This document shows positions 54,001 through 64,000 of a DNA stretch of 64,000 nt, one piece after another (positions within the stretch are counted from its first letter, which is position 1; every line of letters starts with the position of its first letter). A program made the position numbers and the translations under genes. Where the stretch lies: positions 704,433 through 768,432 of the forward strand of contig JXTC01000040.1 of the NCBI GenBank assembly GCA_002914845.1. The letters are read 5' to 3'. Below the pieces are notes generated by a model. The model was not told the origin of the DNA, did not search any database, and saw only the letters and a program-made list of their open reading frames with translations. This DNA is from Trema orientale. Lineage: Eukaryota; Streptophyta; Magnoliopsida; Rosales; Cannabaceae.

Positions 54001-57000
54001 ATTGATGCTTTCTCTTGTATATTACATGCATTTTATATATTCTGATGCTACAACTCATTAAAAAAGGGGAAAAAAAAGGACTTACATATTCTCATTGGTT
54101 CGTAGATTTATGAGTTTATATTCATATGCAACCAATATAGAGCAATGGATTTAATCTTCTTTTATTTTGTTTTTAATTTCTGCTGAAATAATGCAATGTA
54201 ACGAAACACTAGATATTTTTTTAATGAGAAAAGTCAATCATTCATTCAACAGATTCAATCAACAAATCATACAACCTGGGTTAGATTTTTCACCTTACAA
54301 AATTCATTGTCTACACTACGAGCATATTTTGTTAAATCAAACAAATAGCAGCAGGAAAATTAGACAGAATAACATAATTATTAGAGATGATAATAAAGTC
54401 CAATCCAATTAATGAAATATACATATTAGCCTAAAAATAGACAAACAACTCAAAAAAATAAATAATACTCAAACACATCCTCATATATAAACAACAGGTC
54501 ATATTCAAATACATATATTATAGTAAACGATAAATAAATATAATTCTCATCTATCAAATTAACTATGGAGGGGATATCGACAAAATAAACTCGTTTAATA
54601 CTTTGAATGAAATTTTGTGTTGTAGAAAGAGTTGCTAACACTTGGATAGATTACATGTTTCTTGTTAAAAAAATAAATAAACACTTGGATAGATCAATTG
54701 CATTTGTCAAATATAAGGTTGATTGAAGAGTCTGAGAGAGAGAAAATAGCGATTTTTGGAGAGGTGTGGGAGACATCGAAAAAATAGTACACTTTCTTAT
54801 TATTGTATTTTAAAAATGTACTAAAATTTTATGATGGTGCGCGACCCAAATGAGCCTATAATAAATAAACGTCCAATAAAAGAAAGAAAGAAAATATGAG
54901 AAAATATAAGAATTGGATAAATTTTAAAGTCTTGCACCACCAAACAGATACCATATAGCATTAAGTTTTGGCAAATACTGTCTTATCAAATTCAAGATTG
55001 ATAGACAAAACATAGGAGCCCATTTAGTAATTTTCTCGAGAAACTGTCGGTGGAGGTTCCAAAAGGACCAAAACATGCAGAAAATGTGGAGTCTTTTGCA
55101 ACTCAAAAAAAAAGGAAAAAAAAATAATTTTAGAAATATCAATATATATATATTTTTTTTGGGAAGATCAATATTTGGCCACTTAATAAAGTGATTTTGA
55201 TGAATTTGGGTTCACTAGTCAAAAAGAATTAATACAATAATAAAAAGCCAAAAAAAAAAAAAGATACACAATTTTATTTGATTGTTTCAACAACGTGATA
55301 TTTGCCTAAATTAGTATTTAAAAAAAGAAGAAAATAATTAACCCAATTAATTTGTGACTTAAGAAATAATATTGAAACAATTGGAGAACAGCTTGATATT
55401 ATTAAAAAAATAAAATAAAAACAATGGAAGGTGAGGAAACGAATTAGGTGCTTCTTTGACTTTCATTGATGTGTCAATGATTGAAGAAAGGGAAAGGCCA
55501 AATAAACCCAGACATTAGCTAGCTATAATATGCAATTAGAAATTTAGATCAATTTGGGTTTGTGTGGTTCTAATATCCGTTTTGTAGTTATTTATTTATT
55601 ATGATTTTGTTGTTTAGGGGTTAACTTCTTTTATTTTTTATTTTGTCAATGCTATGATTTGGTACATTAGTGACTAAGTTATAAACTCATAATTTTGCTT
55701 AATTATCAAAGCTTTAACCTCTTAATTATTGACCACGTGGAACCCAACTCTAGAGTTGATGTTACAGATCTACATGATGGGATATCGCCTTCACACGTGG
55801 ACTACAAATATGGGCCCAACGAAGAGAGAGAGTCAGCCCAAAGCAGGTAAGGTGGAGACATCTGTGTTTGGTTACGAAAGCACTGTTACAACTTCATTTG
55901 GGCGCGTTTGCCACACCCTAATCTAGTTTTGCTCAATTTCTCAATTCAAACTAGCTACTAATTTTATTTTCTTTTTAGTAAAAAAGAAAATAGGTTGGTG
56001 CCACCACATACGAAACGATGATAGTTCTGTCCCCGTGTCTTTGTTAGCTAGTGATAGACTCATGATAGAGATACCTTACTCACATGGTCTACTTATTAAG
56101 AGACATAATTTTGGAGTGACTCGTAAGATTCACTTATTGATAGCTACTTTTAAAGTATCAAGTCGATCTAACATGTCTTTATGAGATTCTAGGTAGATGT
56201 TCTCGCTACTGTGCTACCACCACCAATGGTAGCAACTACTAATTTTTAACTGAGACAATTACACCAATCATACACGAATCTTATATACGTTTTCTTTCTT
56301 TCTTTATTTTTTTTTTTACTTTTTTTTTTTAAAACACAAAACCTCCATACTTGGGGTGATGCAAATCCATTTCAAATTTCTCTTTGGTCAATGAAAGTTA
56401 TTAAAATTAGTAATAGAAATGCAAATTTATCATCCATAAAGAAATCGACCAAACAATTAATTATAAACCTAAAAAGTTGACCAAATAATATAAAACATGT
56501 TGTCATGTTTATTTAAGTAGCCATGCATGATATAAATGATCCAAGTTTATTTTCTTTTCATCGTAGTTGTTGAGGGTTTATGTTTGTTTAGTAGTGTACC
56601 TTTTTAATGAGGGTAAATTTGCATTTTCATCGAGTACTTTTAACTTACATTAATCGTTGGAAGATTTTAATTCAAAGCAGTTTAGATTACAATTTCTTAA
56701 AATATTTTACTTTTTTGGGAAAAAAAAATCCGAGTTAATTGCATAATTTGCCTTTTTAATAGGCATTAACTCATACGATTTGATTAAAATATTTTTCAAG
56801 TTAAAGGGAATTCATCAATCAAATATATTGATAATGTTAAAAAAATTTAGGTCGGAAAAGATTCATTATTTTATATTTCTAATGGAGACTTTTTTCTTAT
56901 ATTCATTTGTATATACGTAGGAGGTCCAAGGTTGTACATTATTATTAGGAACAACGTTGATGCAAATTTTTGTATAAACACCAAAAATATACTATTATTC

Positions 57001-59157
57001 CACATCATTGGATTGAACTCTTCAAAATAAACAAAACTTGACTAAAATGGCTCTATGATGCTTAAGTTAGTGATGTAGGCAACCAAATTAGAAAACAACG
57101 AGACAAATCAACAAATTAATTTTGGAAGAGAAAAATATGCGTAATTGACCATATTCGGGGTTACAGGGGAGCTAGGTGCTCTATTTGTTGTGCATAGATG
57201 AGCATTGACTACCATTGGCGTTGTGAAATTTGCATAGCACATTATTTAGTATTGATCATTAATTGGTGAATTTTTAATTGTTTAAAAATTGATGATAATT
57301 GATCTTACTAACTAGGCACTAGTTGTCTATACATTTAGGAGGATTGAGAATGAGGATTGATCTCACTAACTAGGAGATTGTTGCTTACATTGATGCATAT
57401 GATCGACCTCAATTGATTGAGCCCCAAATTGCTTGTTAATAGGCATGAATCATGGGATTCGTACTCTTAGTCTTCCCGGATATCACACTTATTCTCCACT
57501 CTTCTTGGACACAAATATACTTGGCCTCTAGTCAATTTCCTAGACGAAATTCTTCTCACCAAACATATTTGGGGTCCGCTCAGAACACCCATGAAACAGC
57601 TTGCAATTTTCCATTAAGAGTTAGCCACAATAATTTAAGCAAAAATGAATTCAAAATCTTATAATTTAAAAAGAAAAGCCAATATTTTGTAAAGGTGTGT
57701 TATAAGTTAACTGCTGCAACTGTGTCTTTGTATCTAATTTAATCAACAACTTGGTTCCATTCCATAAATATTTTCTCAACAATTAATAGTTTGGTAAATA
57801 AATTTATATAATTTTCTTTATACGATAAAGTGCTCATTGAGTCAGTGTCATCCATTGATTCTTATTTTTCTATTGGCATGTTTCAAAATTTTGTGGGGGA
57901 TAGTTCTATAGAATATTGAATATAATCTAGAAATGATCAAGTTAAAATACAGCAACACACTACATAAATAACCATGCTTAATAAATTTCTAAATTGAACG
58001 TTTTGTTGTTTATAAGATGAATATCGATAAGATATATTTTTGTATTAATCACTTTTTCTTGTAGAGTCAAATTTTGTTAATCTAATTCTCTTAATAAAAA
58101 GGATTTCTTTTATTCAAAAATAATCCAACACGTATATCAACTTAATTAAGTCAACAATCGACAATATCATTGGATTCTATCAAAGATGGTAATGCTAATA
58201 ATCTCTGAGGATGGAAATCAAGAAGTTAAAAAAAATAAAATTATAAAAAAACTCTTGAAAAAGAAGGGAGGCTAAGATTTCGTCTGATTTTTCTATCAAT
58301 TGTCAACTTTGCATTATTGATATTTATAAGTATGTAACATTCTTACCATCTTCATACTCATATTCTGTACATATCTTAGAGCCTTAGACCTATCTCTACA
58401 AGCTTAATACGAATAAGAACCAGCGCAATCTCCCGATTCTTTCGACAGCCATTTCCTCCGCGATTGTAGCATTCCATATGGCATATACAAAATGAATATT
58501 GACATAAGTACTATATCTATATATTAATATATTTACCATTCCCCGAGTTTTTTTTTCCTTCCCAATGAAAAGTATAAAATTTTCCATAAATTAATGTCAC
58601 GTTGCTGCATCATTTGGTATAGCATTAGCAGTATTCTTGTATGGTAATGAGATTAGCTGTATTACCATAGCAAATTTACTATTCAGGAAAACAAAGGAAA
58701 TTTCCAAGAATTTTATATATATTTGCTAATTATGAATTTAATTCCCGTATATACTCTGGAAAAAAAAAAAGTCTTACCACCCATCGTAAAATGATCAATT
58801 ATTTAGTATGTGAACTTAATTCAAGGTAAAAGGGGTTAAGGATTAAGTTACAAATTCATGATTGGTCATTTAAATTTACTAAATAAAATAATTTAGAATG
58901 ATACTATACCATTACAACAAAAATGAATTAAAAATTGTACATTTGTATCAATTTTTTTCTTTTTATATTTCTGTTCTTTCGCTTAGTAAATAAAAGAATG
59001 AGAAAAGAGTTGCTCTTTTAGTCTAATTTCCAACATTCCTTTCTTTTACTTTTCAATTCATCAAAAACCTATAATTCGAATTATTGTTAACTACATTTTA
59101 GTAAAATGTAAACTAGAAAGTACAAAAACACTACTACTTTTTTTTTTTTTTTTGGCT
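51017..59157. other. Long AT-rich intergenic region, no gene seen
   Basis: The first part (to about 51300) may be the 3' untranslated end of the gypsy relic. At 51380-51610 words such as GGTTTCTAGT and TTTCCAATAACCAAATTGG recur. At 53056-53111 there is an AAACAAAACAAAA run. At 55725-55925 a less AT-rich patch carries CCACGTGG and CACACGTGG (ACGT-core motifs) and a 65-codon ORF without a domain. Many homopolymer runs. Other short ORFs are low-complexity. Confidence 0.5.
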
Positions 59158-59166
59158 GTAACTGAC

Positions 59167-59487
59167 TTTTTTGATAAAAGAAAAGAAGAGAAGAGGACAA
59201 CTGACATGGCTACCCTCACTGGATGTGATCATAGGAACTCCAACTTCGTTCAATAATGTTCGTTAAAACCCTACGATCGGTTGCACTAGACGATGAAGTG
59301 CAGCATCTGAACCTCATCTAACCAACTGGCGGGAACAGTATCCTGGAGGCCGAAAACGGTGAACGGTACACTGAACTATTAGGTAAGTGCCATTACATTT
59401 AAGACTTCCAAAAGATTCACTCAAATTCGAACCAACGACCTCAAACTTTCGGGATGACAATGCTGCCATTAGACTAGTTGTTCGGTG
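59167..59487 (-). mobile_element. tRNA-derived SINE with 9-bp target duplication
   Basis: The minus strand starts CACCGAACAACTAG, followed by an A box-like TAGTCTAATGGCAGC and B box GTTGGTTCGAATTTG, then a body of about 250 bp and a short A tail (TTTATCAAAAAA). The flanks on the plus strand are identical GTAACTGAC at 59158-59166 and 59488-59496. Length is 321 bp. The body contains GAACATTATTGAACGAAGTT, which aligns with the 3' body of the SINE at 38608-39071. The 63-codon ORF inside is not a gene. Confidence 0.85.
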
Positions 59488-59799
59488 GTAACTGACTAAT
59501 AACATGATTCCAAGAACATGCGTGCACTTTTGTGAAAAAAGAATTGCTGAATGCTGACAACAGCAGTACAGCTAAAAAATAATAATAATAATAATAAAAA
59601 TATCTAAAGAATTTGCTAAACACGCGCTTCATGCAGAGGTTAGTAATAAATTATAACATATCCTTTATATAATATAAAAAATAAATAAAAATAATAACTA
59701 GTTTGGTTATAATGTAGCTGTCGCTCTCCTCCTATATTGCCACCCCACCTTCCTTAATCTCTTCCTTAGTTCCTCCCTTTCTAAGTTACATTACACCCC

Positions 59800-59828
59800 C
59801 TCCACCTCCACCTCCACCTCCACCTCCA
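59800..59828 (+). repeat. CACCTC hexamer repeat in the promoter or 5' UTR of the NHL gene
   Basis: About five tandem CCACCT units some 215 bp before the start codon, in a generally pyrimidine-rich stretch (59760-60000) that continues almost to the ATG. Confidence 0.8.
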
Positions 59829-60042
59829 CACTCTTTCTCTCTCATTTTCCATCCCTTTCTCAGGCCCCAAACACCCTCATTTCTTTTCTCTTCGCTTTTT
59901 CTTTCCCTTATTTCACTTTATAATATCACCGTTTTTCTTTTTTTCCCCTCTCAATTAATTTCCAAAATCTCTCCATAAAAAACCTTCTACCACCTCCTCC
60001 ATCATCTCACTACTCTAATACTTCTTTTTTTTTTGGGTGGCT

Positions 60043-60807
60043 ATGGCGGACCGAGTCTACCCCTCAGCCAAACCCGCGCCGGCCGCCGCGAACGGCGGCG
60101 CTAACCCCGCGTTTCCGGCCACCAAGGCCCAGCTCTACAGCAACGCCCGGCCCGCCTACCGCCCCCAGCCCCGCCACCGCCGCCGTGGCCGGTGCTGCTC
60201 CTGCTGCCTCTGGACCACCGTCGCCATCCTCGTCGTCCTCCTCCTCGCCGGCGTCGCTGGCGTCATCTTCTACGTCATCTACCGCCCCCAGCGCCCTTCC
60301 TTCGCCGTCACCTCGCTCAAGCTCTCGTACCTCAACCTCACCTCCTCCTCCTCCTCCCCCCAGCTCGACTCCAAGCTCGACCTCACCGTCACCGCCCGGA
60401 ACCCTAACAAGAAGCTCGTCTACACCTACGACCCGATCGGGATCTCCATCACCTCCGGCGACGCCGACATCGGCGACGGCGTGATCCCGGCGTTCGTGCA
60501 CGGGAAGAAGAACACGACGGTGCTCAGGGCGGCGATCACGAGCAGCCGGAGGGCGATCGACGCCTCGGCGGCGAGCGACTTGAGGGCGAACATGAAGAGC
60601 AAGGCGGGTCTGCCACTGAAGGTGAGGCTGGACACGAAGGTGAAGGCCAAGGTCGGGAGCTTGAAGACGCCGAGGATTGGGGTTAGGGTTTCTTGCGACG
60701 GAATTAGGGTTACGCCTCCGACGGGGAAGACGGCGGCGACGGCGTCGACCTCGAAGGCTAAGTGTAAGGTTGATGTTAGAGTTAAGATCTGGAAATGGAC
60801 CTTTTGA
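60043..60807 (+). CDS. NDR1/HIN1-like (LEA_2 domain) membrane protein, single exon, 254 aa
   Basis: The start is the ATG at 60043 (GGCTATGGCGGAC). An earlier in-frame GTG at 60037 is not a plausible plant start. Residues 1-50 are a Pro/Ala/Tyr-rich cytosolic N-terminus ending in an Arg-rich run, CCSCCLW (51-57) and one membrane span (57-80), then YRPQRPSF, which resembles the conserved sequence after the span in NHL proteins. The outer LEA_2-like part includes LDLTVTARNPNKK and LDTKVKAKVGS, ending VRVKIWKWTF. NHL proteins are mostly plasma-membrane anchored and linked to pathogen response or cell-wall-membrane contact; the substrate or partner here is unknown. The gene is strikingly GC-rich, above all in its first 600 bases. 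Reverse and other-frame ORFs over it are by-products. Confidence 0.9.
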   Translation: MADRVYPSAKPAPAAANGGANPAFPATKAQLYSNARPAYRPQPRHRRRGRCCSCCLWTTVAILVVLLLAGVAGVIFYVIYRPQRPSFAVTSLKLSYLNLTSSSSSPQLDSKLDLTVTARNPNKKLVYTYDPIGISITSGDADIGDGVIPAFVHGKKNTTVLRAAITSSRRAIDASAASDLRANMKSKAGLPLKVRLDTKVKAKVGSLKTPRIGVRVSCDGIRVTPPTGKTAATASTSKAKCKVDVRVKIWKWTF

Positions 60808-62366
60808 CTTTGAGGGGTCAAAATGAGGGGAAAAAAAAAAGAAGAAAGAGAAAACCAAAGGTGTGATTTATTTTCGTAATTTCTTTTGCAATTTCTTGTT
60901 TTTGCTTTTTATTTTTATTGTTTATATAATTTTTTTTTTATCTTGCTTTTCTAGCTTTTTTTTTTTTAATGTTGTTATTTTGTTATACTTTTGTTTTGTA
61001 AAGATTTTAATATGTATTTTGTAAAGTAATGAAGAGGAATTGCTGATATTGATTTGATTAAAATAGATGAATATTGTTTGTATACTTTCTACACATTTTT
61101 TTTATTTGTAATATTGTTTGTTAATATTTTGATATATATTTTTTGTTTTATATGTTTTTTAATCCTCGTTTGTTAGTAATTGGCCATAATCATTTTAAAC
61201 TTTTATTGGGGTGAAATGAATCTTTCTTATTGGGGGCGTTTAACTGACGTAAACATGTATCTTTGTGAGACAACGTTACATTTTTCTTTTCAAAAAAATA
61301 AAAAATAAAAGACAACGGTAGATTTTTATTTGTAAATTCTCGGCGCCTTAAAAGAATGCCACGGTTATTACATATTGTTGGATTAAAATGATCCACAGAA
61401 CTTTTGCAAATTAATGAGTGAATATAAATATGAATAGAAGTTTGACATAAAAATAGTAGACTACATACAAGTAATTGGTGCTTTGACCCATTTACTTTTT
61501 TTTTTTCTTTGGTTTCTAACATGGCTCGAATAAGTATTACTAAAGTAGAAAAATAATTCCAAAGACGATGATTCTTCAAACTTGTAGAAGGTTAATAAAA
61601 AAAAGAACGAAATGATAAATTCAACGGTTCTCTTTGATTATAATCGTGCTAAGGTGGGCCTTTGACAATGTCTGATTGACACATAAAAAAGGCCTTTGGA
61701 TAGTCTTTTAGTGGTTGTCACAAACGTGGGAATTTTTCTGTATTAAAAAAGAGAATAAAGCATTGATATAATCTTTTCTCACTTGATGGAATAATAATAT
61801 TATGATACTAATTTTGTGTATATAAGTTTTATATCCCACTGTCGGTGGGGATTTGTAGTGGGCTTCAATTATTGTGGATGTGTTTGAAGTAGGGCCCAAT
61901 TAGAATTTTTCTTTTGCGACAAAAATAATTTTTTTTCTTCCGGTGAACACGGTTTAGAAAACATGGGGAGCACCCAAGTTTTTCTTCTTCCAATCAGAAG
62001 GGTTACAGCAAATGGTGTATATATTGCCATATATTGGTGTGTATATATATGAATATGACCAACGAATGTGGATAATTCTGCAAATGACGTGACATCCCTT
62101 TTTTAGTTATGGCTTTAAAAGACATCAAAGTTTGATACATCATAGTCATCGCTTGAGATATGGTTAAAAGAAATTCATATAGTTTTAATTATTGAAGAAA
62201 AAAATTGATCTTTACTGCATTACGACATTAAGTAGGGCATGGCCGAACAAAAGTCGGATTATGAGCTACACAATTTCTTTTAACCGAAAACGTAAGTTGT
62301 AGATTTGTAGTTTCCTCAATCCAAAACATAATTGGAAACATGACAAATATAAAATTAAAATTGTCA
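60808..62366. other. 3' flank of the NHL gene and AT-rich spacer
   Basis: Probable 3' UTR with poly-T runs, then spacer. Minus-strand ORFs at 61190-61579 and 61708-61899 are low-complexity and have no domain. No gene. Confidence 0.5.
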
Positions 62367-62375
62367 ATAAGCTAG

Positions 62376-63170
62376 ATCAGGGACGGAGTCAGGATTTCTC
62401 ACTAGGGGGATTGGACTATAATTATAATTCAAAAAATAATTAAAAATAATAATAAGTATTATAATTGTACTTGAAGCGTTTTTATTCATTGAAAGAGTTT
62501 TACTATGAGCTCATTATCAATATCATTAAATGTGTTTTTTTTCAATATAAACAAACAAATTATCATTAATCCAATCACACATTTTATTACGTAGCCGATT
62601 CTTTGAAAAATTCATAGAATAGAATCCCCTTTCCATATTAGCAATAACAATTGATAAAATTAATGCCAATGTCATGACTCGATAAACGAGAGCTAAACAT
62701 TATGACTTATTGCCTCAATCATTTTCTGTACAAAATCACCAATATCATTCAATCCATTAAATTTCTCATTGGAATGCATATTAATTATATATTTATATAT
62801 GTTTCAAGTTGATCATCAAGTTCTATGAGTTCTATAGTAGAAAAGTTCTTTGAGTAATACTCAGTAAAGTGAATTGACATTTTTTTGTCAAAAGCTAAAG
62901 TTATATTATCACATAGACACAACTATACCATAAAAAGAAGCAAGTCTAAAAAGCATATGTTTTATTTATTGAATTAATTTAAAATCAATTAAAATAAAAT
63001 AATTAGCTATATTAATTCTCTTTCAAAAAAAAAAAAAAAGAAGCTAAAATCTTTTAAGGAGCTTAATTATTTTTTTGAAACTTTTTTAAAAATTATATTA
63101 AAAATTTTAACAAATTAAATAAATATATTAAAAAAAATATTAGACGGGGGCTGGTGAGCTGCCTCCGTCC
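62376..63170 (-). mobile_element. hAT transposon relic with transposase C-terminal fragment
   Basis: The left end reads CAGGGACGGAGTCAG (from 62378); the right end, inverted, reads GGACGGAGGCAG, a short imperfect terminal inverted repeat of hAT type. ATAAGCTAG flanks both sides (62367-62375 and 63171-63179), giving the 8-bp (or 9-bp) duplication typical of hAT elements. On the minus strand at about 62670-62470, with one shift, the translation shows pieces of the hAT C-terminal dimerisation domain: VYRVMTLALIL, ANMERGFYSM, NRLRNKMCDW, then FNDIDNELIVKLFQ. The rest of the transposase is lost. Confidence 0.8.
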
Positions 63171-63179
63171 ATAAGCTAG

Positions 63180-63611
63180 GTTATGAGCTACACCATTTTC
63201 TCATTTTCTTAGTTGGAGATAGACAGTGACAAAAAGCATATATCAGAAAAGAAGTTCAAGCAATAATTAACTTTGAGAAATATATTTGAGAGTTAGATTA
63301 TCCCCACATATATATGTTTTTTTTAAAAAAAAAAATCCCCAACATATATATATATATATTTTTTCAAAAAAATCTCGCTTCATCGCTAAGTTGTGTTAGT
63401 TTCCATTATATTCATTGATTATCGAATATCGATCGCAAACGAAATAACTTAACCTCATCAGCTAGCTCGTTTTTTTCTTTTTCTTTTTTTTTTTTTTTTT
63501 TTTTAAATTCATCTATTTCGAGTTGGCTGAAGGAAATTCCATTTTGCGAGGCTACATAGGAATCTCCTTAAAAAGTCATCCATTTTCCTCAAGAAAAAAT
63601 TATAGGTTTTG
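63180..63611. other. AT-rich spacer
   Basis: Contains poly-T and (TA)n runs and no gene. TTATGAGCTACACC near 63181 nearly repeats a word at 62260 on the other side of the hAT relic. Confidence 0.5.
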
Positions 63612-63629
63612 TTATTTTGTATTTAGTTT

Positions 63630-63783
63630 TTTTTTTTAAAAAAATGGGACTTAATTAATGACCACCACTTACTACAAATTAAAGGAAAATGACACACACA
63701 CACAACCAAGGTTTAAACTCCTAACCCCCAAATATATACACACAACCCTCAAACCTTAGACCAACTGAGCTAGTCCAGTTGGC
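63630..63783 (-). mobile_element. tRNA-derived SINE with perfect 18-bp target duplication
   Basis: The minus strand reads GCCAACTGGACTAGCTCAGT then TGGTCTAAGG (A box region) and TTAGGAGTTTAAACC (decayed B box). It has a TGTGTGTG stretch and an A-rich end (63630-63645). Flanks are identical TTATTTTGTATTTAGTTT at 63612-63629 and 63784-63801; the right copy is followed by a further partial copy. Length of 154 bp is within the SINE range. Confidence 0.85.
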
Positions 63784-63801
63784 TTATTTTGTATTTAGTT
63801 T

Positions 63802-64000
63802 ATTTTGTATTTAGTTTAATTCAATTGAATTCTATCTATTTCACATTCATATTTTGATTGGCTTCCTATTCTAGAAATTATAGGTCATATTTCCATACTG
63901 GTAAATGACAACGAATTTGTACATTCGTAATTTATAATAATCCAATAATAAATGCCAAACGCGTGTAAAAATGTAATCATCTCTTATATTATTCTTGAAC
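63802..64000. other. AT-rich end of window
   Basis: No feature seen. Confidence 0.4.

Noticed and set aside
60064..60858. 264-codon minus-strand ORF over the NHL gene
   Set aside because: Its Arg/Gly/Asp-rich content mirrors the GC-biased codons of the plus-strand gene, which has a proper start, membrane span and conserved motifs.

Overview
This window is nuclear DNA from a flowering plant, probably a eudicot. It is AT-rich, its genes have many introns, its intergenic DNA is full of plant retrotransposon and DNA-transposon relics, and the protein-coding genes belong to plant families. I cannot name the species from sequence alone.

Layout: 1-5786 is most of a decayed Ty1/copia LTR retrotransposon on the minus strand, cut by the left window edge; its 5' LTR is at 5158-5786. 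AT-rich intergenic DNA follows, with a solo LTR at 10244-10844 flanked by a 5-bp target duplication. A 23-exon RHD3/Sey1-type (atlastin-like) ER-fusion GTPase gene lies at 12814-22654 (+). The stretch 22.7-30.8 kb holds inverted-repeat DNA elements, one of them a MULE-like element with about 285-bp terminal repeats and a 10-bp target duplication, plus a SINE and an uncertain small ORF. A 6-exon HOTHEAD-type GMC oxidoreductase gene is at 30974-35939 (+). Next comes an unusual A-rich repeat domain (36.8-39.9 kb) built around AACGACA and interrupted by a SINE. An 11-exon ALE2-like receptor kinase gene (40432-44802, -) faces the HOTHEAD-type gene. At 47.8-51.0 kb an AT-rich tandem array abuts a Ty3/gypsy pol relic with three in-frame stops. 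After about 8 kb of AT-rich DNA come another SINE, a GC-rich single-exon NDR1/HIN1-like (LEA_2) gene (60043-60807, +), a hAT transposon relic and a fourth SINE.

The four host genes are not an operon. From family knowledge, the HOTHEAD-type and ALE2-like genes both relate to epidermis/cuticle formation and organ separation, so their tail-to-tail neighbourhood is worth checking. RHD3-type proteins shape the tubular ER. NHL proteins are membrane proteins often linked to defence or stress. Exon joins were chosen by eye from splice signals, reading phase and family similarity; the summed exons of each intron-containing gene are divisible by three (2433, 1782 and 2634 nt).
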